A stretch of DNA of 64,000 bases, taken from NCBI GenBank assembly GCA_037127255.1, contig JBANSL010000004.1:71012627-71076626 (forward strand), read 5' to 3'. Of the stretch, positions 1-11,957 are shown piece by piece. This DNA is from Persicaria tinctoria (Eukaryota; Streptophyta; Magnoliopsida; Caryophyllales; Polygonaceae). The position numbers were made by a program, and so were the translations under genes. Numbering within the stretch: position 1 is the stretch's first letter; every line of letters begins with the position of its first letter. The notes under the pieces are model-generated. The model searched no databases, was not told where the DNA came from, and saw nothing but the letters and a program-made list of their open reading frames with translations.

Positions 1-234
1 AATGCAACTATTTTGCAAATATGTCCAAATAAAGTGCCTATTTTGCAAATTTTTTCTTAAAAGTAACAGTGTTTGCTATTTTCGCTTTGTTTATGAACTC
101 GTACTATGTATACAAATGCTTCTTTTTTTTTTAATCACAAAACTTGAAACCTTCTCTAGTATTTTATGACATTTTTGGTGCCCTTCGGCCTTCTCATATA
201 TAGTTATGTCATGAGACGATTATATCATCAATCA
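1..234. other. Gene-free left edge with TTTTGCAAA motifs
   Basis: No coding region is visible. The first 60 bases hold two copies of a TATTTTGCAAAT motif separated by about 25 bases. The same style of sequence occurs near 32700-32800 and 48020-48090, so this may be the end of a related transposable element running off the window. The rest is ordinary AT-rich DNA leading to the LINE target site. Confidence 0.4.
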
Positions 235-292
235 TCATGGTGTGCTTGTTTTTTTTTTTTTTTGATTGAGTAAGAATTCGGATGCAAAGAAG

Positions 293-3200
293 CTATCCGA
301 CAGCATCCTTTCGGATGAGGTCGAGAAGACCTGGGTCATTATGTAACTGGGGATATGATGCAATCTGGGCAAGGTGTGCAACCTTATCTGCCGCGCAATT
401 GTTGGTACGAAGAACGTGTGAAAACGAAACTTCGTGGAATCCCATTAGGAGTGTACTTATATCTGCCATAATCAGTTCGATTTCCCATGGGCAATTATTC
501 TTAGACTGGAAGTGTCTAATTATAATCAAAGAGTCTCCTTCGATGATGATTTTGGGTATCTTTAATTCCAAGGCCTTGGCCCTTGAGTACACCTTTTCTG
601 AGTGCTAGTGCTTCAGTCATTATAGGTGTTTGTTGTCCAACCATGTCATTTTCCATCGCAATTACCCTTCCCGAACTATCACGTATAATATATCCTATTG
701 AGCATTGTCTGTTGGCAGATGCGGATCCATCAAAATTGATTTTTACTTTCCCGTAAGGCGGTTTCTTCCACTTGGTTGTATTCCTGTTATGCCCTCTGGT
801 TTGGTTGTATTCTGTAATTCTCAGTTGCCTTCTGTCAGTTTCCCCTTTATGCACCTCCGCTTTCACCCATTCGTTGAGATAAGAGTCCACAAGCTTTGCA
901 AAGCCCCATTCATTTGGCGGTTGTTGTTGTTGGAAGATAAATTTGTTGCGCACCATCCAGATAGTCCACCAGTGAAAAACTACCTTTTCTCGCTCTCGTT
1001 TATCTAGTTGGTTTCCTAATTTGTTTATTATCTACTCTACCTTCCTTGACACCTTTATGTGATTATTGATCTGACTCATAATCTGGGGTGATAAGCTCGA
1101 ACAACAAGTTGAAAATCTGCACTCAAAAAGGAGGTGGGTTACATCTTCTTCATGATTGTTACATAGCGCACAATAGGGGGGTATTGCTACTCCTCTTTTC
1201 GCCAGGCGACTCGCCGTTGGGAGACCATTCTGACATACCTTCCACATGAAGTTTTTAATTTTGGGAGGAACGTTCAGATTCCATATCCATGTGTTGTTGC
1301 TATTGTTGAACTCAGTTGACTTTGTGTTCAGTTTATATGCACTTGATGTTGTAAACCACCCTTTTTTTATCTGGCCACCAGTACATTCTGTCCTGAATTT
1401 TGTTTATTGGTAATGGAACATTTGCGATTTGCTGCGCTTTATCAGGTGGCATTACCGTCTGAAGTTTATCGATATTCCATCTGTTGTTTAGAATATATTG
1501 GTCAGCCGTTTCCTCCCAGTTTATGTGTGCCGGGTTGAGACATGTATTTTGCATGTCCTTGATGGGGGCCCATCTATCAGTCCAAAATTTAACCGTTTTC
1601 CCGTCTCCAATTGACCAAGCCAACCCATCTTTAAAAGGCTCTATAAGTTTTCTCAGTTGAGTCCACTGCCACGAGGCGTTTCCTTTTTTGGCGTACTTAA
1701 GGATTGGTGTTTCTTTTAGGTATTTGTGCTTAATGATCTTGACCCAATAATTTTCTGGTTCAGCCATGATTTTCCATATAAGCTTCATTTGTAATGCCTC
1801 ATTCATTTCCTTGGTCTTTCTCAACCCCACCCCACCTTTTGATTTCGGTTTACATACTCTATCCCACCCAATTAATGGTTTATATTGAAGGTCTTTGTTC
1901 CAAAAGAACTTTCTATTTACTCTATCCAGTTCATCATGAATTGCTGATGGTAACATGAAACTCTGCATTGCAAATAGTGGTTTTGCAGCTAGATTGGCAT
2001 TAATTAGGACCGTCCTACCCTGTTGGGATAATGAGTCCGCTCTCCATTTTGCCAGTTGGTCTGCAGATTTTCCCACAATGTCCTCAAAGGTTGTTTTGTT
2101 GACTTTTCCATTTACTATCGGGCATCCTAAATATTCATCCAATTTGACATGATTTTAAATATGTAAGTATCCTTCAATTGTTGGTACTCTCGAGGTCTGG
2201 ATCCCCGGTGATATCTGGAATGCTGATGTGTTATAGTTTACTTTTTGCCCAGATAAACGACAATAATCATCAATTATTTTCCTAGTCTTTTCACATGCTG
2301 TTTTGTTCCCTTTTGTGAAGATGATAATATCATCGGCAAAGGCTAAGAATGGAACTTTTGGTCCCGAGTGGCCGAATTTAAAACCGATCCCGGATTGAGG
2401 GTTGTTTGATTCATGGGTGAGCTTTCACGCCAACACTTCCGCTCCAAGGATAAATAAGAATGGGGATAGAGGATCTCTTTGGCGTAAGCCCCTTGAAGGC
2501 TTGAAAACCTCTGTAGGCCCATTATTTACTAGTACCGAAAAGGAAACAGATGTAACACATTCCATTATTAGTGAGATCACACAATCTGAAAAACCGAATC
2601 TTTTCAGGACTTGTTCAGTGAAGATCCAGTCGACCCTGTCATAGGCTTTCTCCATATCTAATTTAATGGCTAGCCAGCCTTCAGAGCCTCTCCTTGATCT
2701 GAAAGAGTGAAAAATTTCATGTGCAATCAAGATGTTGTCTTGTATAGCCCTATCAGATACGAAGGCTCCTTGAAATGGGTGGATCAGTTTTCGTATTACC
2801 TTCTTTATTCTTTCTGTTAGAATCTTTGATATGATTTTGTATATAGTGGAGCATAGACTAATGGGTCTATAGTCCGATGTTTTATTGGGATTGTCACATT
2901 TGGGGAGCAGGGTTATAAATGTGTGATTTATTTGTTGTAACAATTTCCCCGAGTGGAAGAAGGATTTGACTGCTTTGATTACATCCATTCCGATAATGTC
3001 CCAATAGGTTTTATAGAATTCAGCAGTCATGCCGTCCGGTCCAGGGGACTTGTTTAAGCCCAAAGACCAGACGATGTTTTTAATTTCGCTATTTGTGGGC
3101 TGCCTACTAATGGCCCTGTTCTCATCATCTGTAATCATGCTTGGAATGAGATGAAGATACTCATTTGATAACTGTGGCTGAGTTTGTTCCTTTGAGAATC

Positions 3201-4421
3201 TTCGCTTAAAGTCATTCTTGATTTCTTCTCGGATGTTAGTTTCTCCAATAATTTGTGCATCATCTGCAGTCGTAATATTCCTTATGTTTTTCCTATTTCT
3301 TCTCCCAGAAGCGACCCTATGAAAGTAAGATGTGTTTGAGTCTGTAAGTTTTAGGTGTTTTGATTTGGCTCTCTGTCCCCAGCACTCCTTTTGGAATTTT
3401 AACAGCTTCTCTTTTTTCTGAACTAGTTGTTTCTCAATTGTTTTCTCTTTATCTGTGTTTCTACCAGTTTTTGATTGAATATTGACAAGTTCATTTTCCA
3501 CCAACTGCACTTGTCTGAACACATTCCCAAATGACGTTTTATTCCATGCCTTAATTTTTCCTTTTAGTAATTTAGTTTTATGCACTAATCTAAACATTGC
3601 CGATCCCACACATCTAGTTCGCCATACTTGTTTTACTATATTTCTAAGATCCTTCCGTTGTAGCCACATGTTCTCAAATTTGAAAGGTGGTGGTGTGAAC
3701 TGTGATCCCGTAGTTAGGGATAATGAGATCAGGCAATGGTCAGAACCTGTGAAAGCTCCATTAAAAGTTGTGATGTCGGGAAATGTGGTCAGAAACTCAT
3801 GTTGCACCAATACTCTATCAAGTTTTTCCCAAATATTATCGTCCTCCTCCCTTCGCTTTCTCCAAGTAAATTGGTTACCAAACGATGGGATTTCAGACAG
3901 CGAGCATTGGTTCTTAAACTCATTTAATCTTACATATCGCGCATGGTTGTTATCTACCCCTCCCTTTTTTCACTGCTGTTACCAATTTCATTTAGATCAC
4001 CAATCACTAGACATGGTAAAGATTCATTCATAACAATGCTATTCAGTTCACTCCAGAAAGTATTCTTATCCGACTCGTGCGGAGGGGCATATACAAAGAA
4101 AAGGATACCTGTAAAGTTTTTATCCGTGTATGAATACTTTACACGTATAACTCTTGAGTTTACTATATCCACCTCAATTGACTCATTCATTAGAGCGTTT
4201 TCGCTCCATAACAAGCCTATTCCTCCAGTTTTGTCGTTTTCTAGTGACCAGATAGCGTTGCTGTACCCATTCGTTCTCCAAACTTTTTCACGGGGGATTT
4301 TGTTTGTTCTCAACTCTGCTACTGCCATGATCGAAAGGTGTTGATTGATTCTCATAGCTTTTATATCGTTCCATATGCTCGATTTTCCAATACCCCTCAC
4401 ATTCCAAAAGCAAATCTTCAT
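293..4421 (-). pseudogene. LINE ORF2: endonuclease / reverse transcriptase / RNase H polyprotein, disabled
   Basis: ORF2 copies the element at a nicked target site. An APE-type endonuclease opens at 4421 (CFWNVRGIG, later GDLNEI) and runs to 3954. A frameshift near 3955 precedes the reverse transcriptase. That part shows KSPGPDG, DYRPISLC, KLDMEKAYDRVDW and GLRQRDPLSPFLF, then LAFADDIIIF around 2320-2345, so the catalytic aspartates are present. A TGA at 2422-2424 and a TAA near 2157 interrupt this same frame. The thumb/connection region follows (2142-1333). A shift at a T-run near 1360 leads to the zinc-binding domain YCALCNNHEEDVTHLLFEC. After a stop near 1033, an RVT_3-type RNase H follows (INFDGSASANRQ, IIEGDSL, HVLRTNNCAADKVAHLA), with one more shift near 550. 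About six lesions make it non-functional, although every domain can still be recognised. Confidence 0.92.
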
Positions 4422-5078
4422 TTAAACAATGTTTGATCTATTAGAAGCCACGATTGTCTAACTTCTAATAAAGAAATGTTGTGTTCATAATGAATTTTAA
4501 CTTGTTCTGTTCTTCCTTGTTTGTCTATCCCCTGTTTAATTCTGTTGATGTTGCTTCCATTTTTGCCATTGGTTTCCATAAGAAATCTTTCTTTGATCAC
4601 CACACCTGTATGCTTCTTAATCAGGGCTCCCTTTACTCTTATATTGCTTAACTTCAGGCGCTGCTTATGTTTCCGGGTACTGCACCCTAGATTGCTCATG
4701 TAATCCTTACACCTTTCAAGCCATATTCTAAAATTATCTTCACATATATTGGAAATTTTTGTCTTACACCTAGAAGCATTATCACTAATACAGCCATACC
4801 ATAGTCTAATTAAACTTATCCAAGCACCACTTACATCCATTTCAAACATAATTGATGACTTAACCCTACAGATACTCAACCAGCATAAATTACAACCAAA
4901 ATGATTTCCAGTTCTAGCAACAACCATATCACAGTGCATCCAAACATACATACCACAAAAGTAATTTTGCTTAACTGAAATGACATTGCAGGACACTAAC
5001 TATGGCTTTTTTATACCAAAGGCAGAGAGTATTTTGCAGCCATCAACAGATACTCCCCATAGCCCCTTCTTGGAATAC

Positions 5079-7334
5079 CTACACATGCTTTCCTTTCTTT
5101 GTGCTACCACCCATCAGAGTCATGGTGGAGCATGCAGAATCTCCTTCCTCGATCTTCATCTTGCGCTTTCCTGACTCAGAGTTTGATGCTGCACTCGGGG
5201 ACTTCTCCTTGTCGCCAGTAAAGAGCTTGTCAACTGGAGGAGCAGCGGGTTGGAGGGACTCATGCAGGCGTTCAGGAAGACTCAGGTCTGGTAACTTGAA
5301 CTCCATAGAGGGAGGCACATCTTTGAAAATAACTTCATAATCCTCTTGAGTTAAGCCAGGATCAGCAAGTCCCTCACCAGCTAGGCATTCCTCCAGGAAT
5401 TCCTCATCCTCCGTAAGCATGTACTCATCATCATCAGCAACATCAAGATAAAAATCCGGTTGAGATTCTGCATTGTTGGTGTGGATATCATCATTTGGGG
5501 GAGCACCAGAAGAGGGTAGCAAGGTAGGTTTCACAACTGAGATTGGGACAGGTGCAAGATACCCTTCACAGCCAGGTGCCAGTAAACTAGAGCCAGAAAC
5601 AATCACCTCTCCAGCAATAGGGGCAGTAACATGAACACCAGCAGTGACAGGAGCAGGAGGGGCTGAGGAAGAGTGACCAACTGAGCTGCCAGGGGACTTT
5701 GAGGAAGAGGAGTCAGAAGATATAGTGACATTCTTCCCAAAGCACTTGAGCAGCTCATCTTTTGAATGGCCAAACATTGGAGGGGGTCGCACCACAGGCT
5801 TTCTTGCTGCCACTCTAACCCATTCTCCATCTCCATGCTCCTGCACATTCTCCTCAGCAGCCATCACAGGAGGAATCACCCCACTGATGATGTTCATGTT
5901 GCACACATTCCTGCTAGGGCAAACCTCAAACAGATGGTCAGAAGCACCACAACTTCCACATCCCATGGGGAAGTCCTCAAACCACATAGGGTAAGACTCC
6001 ACCTCACCATGCTCATTGACCACAAAGATCTCTTTTCCAGCAATCTTAGTAACATCAACTGATACACACACTCTAGGGTATCTAAATCGAGCACCTTTTG
6101 CATTAAAAGCAGATACCATAATAACTTTGGCCAGATTATTAGCCCTTACTATATCTCTTAGGATATCTTCATGCACATATTTAGCCGGCAAGCCAGGAAA
6201 TCTAATCCACAAATCAAGCAAAGTAATGGACTCAACCCGAGGGTCAAAGTCCAGTTTCCATGGCCGAAGGATAACCATTTGCCCAGAAACATGAAAAGGG
6301 CGGTTTTCCCATACCCAGGTTCTATCCTCAGCCAGATCAAACCTCAACTCAAACCAGTTATTTGCAATTGGAATGAGTTGAAAACCACCAGCAAGAGATT
6401 TCCAGACATACCTCATCCTTTTCCTGACCTCTCTTGCTTCCATAGGCTCACCAATGATTGTTGCAAAGATAGATGACTGATGCAGCACAGAGATGTTCTC
6501 TTGAACCTTTCCTTGCAGGGCCAGAAGCTTCTCCCTATTCATCGTGGATCGCTTGAACTTCCTCTTCGCCTTAGCCTCCTGCTCAGTGTTGGTTCCACCC
6601 ATCTGGATTTGTGACTTTTCTGGGACAAGATCATCTGTCACCATTGGATTCTTGCCCTTGTCAACCGCACTCGGAGCCATCAATAGACACAAATAGGATT
6701 TTTTGTTAGAAACTATTTGATCAGAGAGATTTATAGAAAGAATAAGAGAGATGAAGAAGTGAGGAACCCCCCAACTCAAGAACCTGTATTTATAGTGGAT
6801 TTCGAAGAAGAAACTCCTCGTGGGGGTTGAATCGCTCGTACAAACCCCAATCCACACACAATCTTCAGTCGAATACTCAACCTTACTGCAGAGCCCCATC
6901 TCAATTTCAGATTTTGCAGAGCGAAATCCACCAATCTTCGTCTCCCAGACAAACCCTAGCAAAGCCTCCGTACAATAGAACCAAGGCCATGGAGGAGGGC
7001 GATTTGACACATCCTGGTTGAACATCCACTCATCGACCAACCAGAACCAGGGCAAGGTGCACACCTTCGAAGGATTATGGATAAATCTCTGCCCACACGA
7101 AATCTCTCGATCAAACTCCGTACCATCAACCAATCGTAATCCGCCATCACAGGGCCAAATTAGGCACCCGGTTGCGAGATTAAGAGGATGAATAGGGTCA
7201 TCATTGATCTCCCAGGCCGGATTAGGCAAATCATACTTCATGGGAGGGGATCTACCATAGATTAGGGTTTCAGAGGTGGAAAGGTTTCTTCGCTCAGTTT
7301 TCGCTTCAGAGGGAGACGGATTAGGTTTTTTCAT
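5079..7334 (-). CDS. LINE ORF1: DUF4283 and CCHC zinc-knuckle nucleic-acid-binding protein
   Basis: This open frame of 751 codons is the ORF1 of the LINE. In plant L1 elements ORF1 binds the element RNA in the ribonucleoprotein particle. A conventional start is the ATG at 6680 (MAPSAVDKGKNP, codon 219), giving about 533 residues. The frame stays open upstream to 7334, only about 45 bases from the element's 5' end. After the basic stretch KAKRKFKRS comes a DUF4283-like region (KSLAGGFQLIPIANNWFELR, ENRPFHVSGQMVILRPW). It is followed by the zinc knuckle CGSCGASDHLFEVCP, which fits C-x2-C-x4-H-x4-C. The C-terminal third is acidic and proline/serine rich. ORF1 has no stop or shift, in contrast to ORF2. 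A TATAAATA sequence on the minus strand near 6790 lies inside the upstream extension, so the first 218 codons may be untranslated leader. The family call is firm; the start is uncertain. Confidence 0.85.
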   Translation of the reverse strand: MKKPNPSPSEAKTERRNLSTSETLIYGRSPPMKYDLPNPAWEINDDPIHPLNLATGCLIWPCDGGLRLVDGTEFDREISCGQRFIHNPSKVCTLPWFWLVDEWMFNQDVSNRPPPWPWFYCTEALLGFVWETKIGGFRSAKSEIEMGLCSKVEYSTEDCVWIGVCTSDSTPTRSFFFEIHYKYRFLSWGVPHFFISLILSINLSDQIVSNKKSYLCLLMAPSAVDKGKNPMVTDDLVPEKSQIQMGGTNTEQEAKAKRKFKRSTMNREKLLALQGKVQENISVLHQSSIFATIIGEPMEAREVRKRMRYVWKSLAGGFQLIPIANNWFELRFDLAEDRTWVWENRPFHVSGQMVILRPWKLDFDPRVESITLLDLWIRFPGLPAKYVHEDILRDIVRANNLAKVIMVSAFNAKGARFRYPRVCVSVDVTKIAGKEIFVVNEHGEVESYPMWFEDFPMGCGSCGASDHLFEVCPSRNVCNMNIISGVIPPVMAAEENVQEHGDGEWVRVAARKPVVRPPPMFGHSKDELLKCFGKNVTISSDSSSSKSPGSSVGHSSSAPPAPVTAGVHVTAPIAGEVIVSGSSLLAPGCEGYLAPVPISVVKPTLLPSSGAPPNDDIHTNNAESQPDFYLDVADDDEYMLTEDEEFLEECLAGEGLADPGLTQEDYEVIFKDVPPSMEFKLPDLSLPERLHESLQPAAPPVDKLFTGDKEKSPSAASNSESGKRKMKIEEGDSACSTMTLMGGSTKKGKHV

Positions 7335-7395
7335 AGCGCGTTATGAAGCTGTCTCTTTGTTGTTTCCTCCTGAATGATTCATGGTGTGCTTGTTT

Positions 7396-10339
7396 GTTAC
7401 CTATATAGCTTAACTTGCTTGCAATCATATAGGTTGTGAATCACAACGTACTTGTGATATGTCGAGTGATACGACTTTTGCATCTGTGGGCATAAATGGG
7501 ATCTGGGTTTCCACAAACCTATACCATAACCTGATAAGAACAAGATGGTGGAAACCCAGATCCCGATGGACAAAACTTGAAAAGCATCTAAAAATGGGGA
7601 GAAAAAACCGGGCAAGTACGTAATAGAATTGTTTTGCATTGCCTCTCAACAAGAATAATAAAGGCATCAGCCGTACGGTGATAAGGTGGTGATGTAAGAA
7701 ACAGCAATTAGTTGGTGCCATTTTTTCCTACCTACAAAAAGTTAGTGCCATGTTTGCAATTACTTCATAATTCCCGGTAAAGTCTAGTCTAATGTGGTAT
7801 TGACTATTGAGTAGAGTTAGACAGAATATGATAATCCTAACTCCTTGAAAGAAATTTATGGCCTAAAATCCGACTTGACCTAATTAATAATGATCCAGAC
7901 TCGAAATTGACAATTAAGTTTGATATATCATTTTATTTAACTTTTCATTTCATATAAAATTTGTTTCACTCGCCTCTCTTTTAAAAGGACAGGTAGTAAA
8001 TTTTTACCTTTTCAACTGGCTTGCTTCACAGCAAAAACTCAGTGCATGTCTGCATAATACCTGGCTTGCTTTAGATTCTGGTTAAAGCAGCCAACAGAGA
8101 TCAGTCGTCCGGGTGAAAAATTCTACATCAGATTGAAGAAATTCAAACTATACTGTGGAGACCCGACATATATTTAGAGAAGTAAACCATACTGCGGACT
8201 ATATGACCAAATCAGGTGTAATTTGTAGCTTACCTTCTATTTTCTACCATAGGGATCTCTGTAAAATCATCCTTCAGGATGATCCGGGAGTTAGGTTGCT
8301 TTGTTAGCAATGACTAACAATTAAAAAAAAACAAAACAAAAATTGGCTTGCTTCATTATTTAAAATTACTCCATGTACAACTCTAAATCCCTTGTTCACA
8401 TTAATTTCCCTAATCACCAAAATATATATATAGAGAGAGGATAGATCTTGTGTAAGCAAGGCTTATAATGTATTTTGTGAGCAATTATTAACCACTGGAT
8501 TGAAACAAATTAATGGATGAGATTGAATGAAAATTTATTTTAAAAAAAATCAAAATTGGATGGGGTCCACCAACTTTCTTCGTTCACTGGCTCATTCGGT
8601 GCGTGAGATACAATCAAGGAGGAGGAGGATATGCTAATATTTAGGGATTTGTTTAAAACCTAAAAGGAAAGCAAAGATTCAATGTATTATGTTTAAATTC
8701 AAAATAATTTGTGAGAGACCATTACTAGGAGGGAGAAGGGGATTCAATCTCTTCTTCTTGCAATCTCCAAACCACCGACCGCGTCCCTCTCCGGCAAATT
8801 AATTCTAGATCGATGCCCATCTCCTCCGAAGAAACACGGATCCAGCGCTTCTTCGTCTCCTCGCGTAGATATGCACCGTTCTCTTTGACTCGGTGTTCTC
8901 TTCATAGATCTATCGGTTTCATTCTGCTCCCGATCTCATTCCATTGAAAAGGTTCATTCAAGACATGTAACATGTTTTAGGATGTAACATGTAACACAAT
9001 GATAGACGTTGGATGGAAATGAATGAACGGATGAGATTTATGGTTACACAAACACTACTATGGTATATTAGGGAAATTAGACAAAAATCATAATGAGCAT
9101 TTATTGTCTTGAATAAACTAATAAGGAAATTCATAAAATTTTTGTAAATAATCCATCTTAATTAAAATGGTTCATGGAAGAACTGTTATATTCCATTTAA
9201 TTTATTCAATGTTTACGTGAGGATGAAAGAACGACTAGCATGTTTTTTTTTTATAATTAAAAGAGCGTAAAATTTATTTTCATTTCAAATAGCTTAAATA
9301 TTCAATTCACGTGAGCAATATATTCATTATAACAAAAATAAATATTTATCTTAAAGATAAAATAAATTCAAAATATTTAGATGCTTCAAATATCCATTAC
9401 GAAAATATTGAATCTATGACATATTTTTCATATTTGATGTACTAAATATTCATCTTAAAGATAAAATAAATTCAAAATATTTAGATGTTTCCTCACTATT
9501 TGTACGTTTAATTATGTAATGAAACGGTAATTATTGGAACTACAATATATTCATTTTAAAATATGTGAATATTCATTTCATACAAATACAATATTCATTT
9601 CAAATATTACTATGTGTACGTTTATATCCAGTTTATATCCAGTAGTATATATATTTAAGATGATCTGAATTAAAAGCCAAAAGTCTTTTTTTTCTACCTT
9701 TTTGAAAATTAAATTTTCATATATTTTAATGATTTGATTATACATTTTTTAAAATATTGATCAACTTCCTTTTTTTGACTAATTAATTTTTTTACCGTCA
9801 CTAGCTAGAAAGGGAGGATTTTACGTTTCTATTTAATGCCTACAATTATTGTCTTATAAACTTAAACAACTTTATCACCATAAATCCTTTACATCATTTT
9901 CTAAATGAATATCAACCATTGATTTGATTGAATCCAACGCCTATTATTGTGTTATATGTTTCACCCTATACCTCGTTTCATTAGAACTTTTATATTTATA
10001 TATATATATATATATATATAGGATGAACTTCAACTTGCATTAACGTTGCAGTAAAATTCAACTAGTCCAATCCAGAATTTATGGTAAACGCTTCTTTGTT
10101 CCACAACACTACTTGCAATTTTTGGCTTGTTAATTTTGTAGGCGCTAAATGTCATGCTATTGCGACTATGAGCTCAGCTGGGCCACACTCTATATACTCC
10201 TATACTTCACCCCTCTCGCTCACCTTGTTGTACGGTTCCACTTCCATCTGATAGACCATCCCTATTTCATCTCGGGAGGTGATATACTACTTCCGAGACT
10301 TGTCTTGTACGGAGGAGTATACCATAAAGTGCTACGGAG
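7396..10339. other. Gene-free AT-rich stretch with small repeats
   Basis: No convincing coding region is present. It holds a 17-bp inverted repeat (7498-7564), a 40-bp direct repeat centred on CTTAAAGATAAAATAAATTC (about 9350-9385 and 9450-9486), and a TA-rich tract ending at 10020. A GC-richer island at about 8740-8935 looks like a gene 5' fragment: pyrimidine-rich, with an ATG-initiated reading of about 44 codons. Two sites read TATATA followed by GAGAGGATAG or GGATGAACTTC (about 8415 and 10015). They resemble element ends, but I could not pair them. Confidence 0.5.
7498..7564. repeat. Perfect 17-bp inverted repeat (hairpin)
   Basis: The left arm GGGATCTGGGTTTCCAC (7498-7514) is exactly complementary to 7548-7564, separated by 33 bases. 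A transcript could fold into a short hairpin. I see no TSD or surrounding TIR, so it could be a degraded MITE core or chance. Confidence 0.6.
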
Positions 10340-11957
10340 TAGGCGTGGTCACGGGTCAATGACCCGGCGGATACGGGACGTCTTTAGGTCAGCGGGTTGC
10401 AGGTTAGGGTTATAGTCGGGGGTTCGGAAACCCGTTAACCCGACGGATCGAACCCGGTGGGTTGACTCGTTATTTCAAAAAAATTTGGTCGTGGGAATTT
10501 GTGGGCCCCATAGATCAGATTTGTTTTTTTTTTTGTTTTTTTAAATTGTAGCCGTTGTGCAAGCAACGCTAGCTCGACCTGAAACGTCTATAAAATCTCG
10601 TCTCCTTGAAGTCGAAATATTTCATTTCTCATCCAAATATCCCACAACCATGCCCAATCAATCTGTGACGTTGTTCCCCAACCATTTGACCTAGAGCCGG
10701 GGAAGGTTGAAGTGGTTTATCGTCATTGCGATCACAACTACAAGATTACAAGAGGCCCCGGCTACGAAAATTTGAAGCTTCATATAACGAGGACGTATCC
10801 CGACAAGATGAACATCGACGGAGCATCGGCCTCGACCCTCGGGTAACTAGGTGTGTGAGTGTGTCATGTACTCATGTGTGATTGTGAGGTGTTTCGGGTT
10901 TGTAACTGTATTTAAGTTGTGAAAGGTGAAGATGTAGTTTTATAATTTTTGAAAACAAATCAAACCATCGAAAAAATTCATAAAATTTTGAATAAAGCTA
11001 CAAAAACGTTTTCCATCGTAAACAAATCAATATAAATTGACAAAAAAAAATCAAAGGGCTAGATTTCAACGGTCGACTCGCCGGGTCGATCGTTGCCCAA
11101 CGGACGAGACCAATCCCCATTAGCTCGGTTTGGCCTACAAATACCCCATTTCCCTCCCATTTTCAACCCACACCTCTCATCTCCTCTACTCTCATCTTCA
11201 TCTCCCTAATCGCTCTTGTATTCTCGTTTTTCTAATCGCTCCCTAATCTCTTTAATTGCTCTTAAAGTCGAAAATGTTGTCCCAAATTACCCGAGGTTGC
11301 AAGAGAGTTAGCGGAGCCCCATCCTCGAGTGAGCAAGCGGCTGATGCCGAAGGCGACCCATCATCGGTTAGGCAAGCGGTGAAACCAAGCATTCATCGTA
11401 GTGCCTCGGTCTCAGCGGGGACAGCCCAAGGAACGCCTCCGACGATCCCGACCAAGGAGTCGGCCCGGTTAGGAGGCAAAGGGACTTCGGCCGAGGGCGA
11501 TGACCTAGGGGCCACTCCGACTATGACCCAAATAGGAGTCGCTGCGTTCATGTTCTGGTTCAAGAACGGCCCGAGAGAACCGACCAGGGAGGAAAGTAGT
11601 TGCTTGACCAAATGCAACTTATGCGGGACAATCTACAAGCACCCCAATGGAGGCGGATATGAGAAATACGATCGTCATATCCGAATGAAGGATCTCGATA
11701 AGCTCGGCCTTTCCAAAGGACATACGTAACTAAACGGGTATGCATCTTCTTCCTCTCGACCCCCTGGTTTATTGTCTTCGGATTATCGTAGTTGCAGCGA
11801 TAACTTTGCAGAAATGTTAGCTGCCAAAGGTTTAGCTCGTAGTTTTTCACAACGTTTATGTTTCAACGACTTTATTACACAAAACGTTCAACCTACATGG
11901 CAAGGTATTTGTCGAAACACGGTTAAAAGGAAAGTAATTAGATGGTATAACATGTAA
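10340..11957 (+). mobile_element. 5' portion of a hAT transposon
   Basis: The presumed 5' end starts TAGGCGTGGTCACGGGTC at 10340. That fits the TAGGGGTGG-like ends of plant hAT elements, including the complete one at 51934. It is followed by CGGGT-rich subterminal sequence. Downstream comes a BED-finger transposase segment (11256-11957). At about 10705-10850 lies another BED-like reading with HCDHNYKI, then GPGYENLKLHITRTYPDK. No 3' end was found: an LTR-like sequence begins at 11953 inside the transposase. The left boundary is inferred from end similarity only, since no TSD can be tested. Confidence 0.55.
11256..11957 (+). pseudogene. hAT transposase, N-terminal BED zinc-finger part
   Basis: This is the N-terminal part of a hAT (RICESLEEPER-like) transposase, which cuts and pastes the element. 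After a low-complexity Ser/Ala/Gly region, a BED-type finger appears (CNLCGTIYKHPNGGGYEKYD followed by RHIRMK). A TAA at 11727-11729 interrupts the frame. The same frame then continues with SRPPGLLSSDYRSCSDNFAE and QGICRNTVKRKVIRWYN, which matches the region after the BED domain in this family. The interruption is therefore one nonsense codon. The coding sequence ends at 11957, where TGTAACACCC of the LTR-like block begins. The catalytic core and the hAT dimerisation domain are absent. Confidence 0.75.

Larger units (their letters stand above)
252..7378 (-). mobile_element. Near full-length L1-type LINE retrotransposon
   Basis: This is a non-LTR retrotransposon read on the minus strand, about 7.1 kb. 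The 17-base sequence TCATGGTGTGCTTGTTT flanks it at 235-251 and 7379-7395, a long TSD typical of target-primed reverse transcription. The 3' end is a T-run on the plus strand (about 252-263), which is the poly(A) tail on the element strand. ORF1 (zinc-knuckle protein) lies at 5079-7334. ORF2 (endonuclease, reverse transcriptase, zinc-binding domain, RNase H) spans about 293-4421 and carries several stops and frameshifts. The order ORF1, APE, RT, zf-RVT, RNase H is standard for plant L1 elements. The intact TSD and length argue against 5' truncation; the lesions argue that the copy is dead. Confidence 0.93.
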
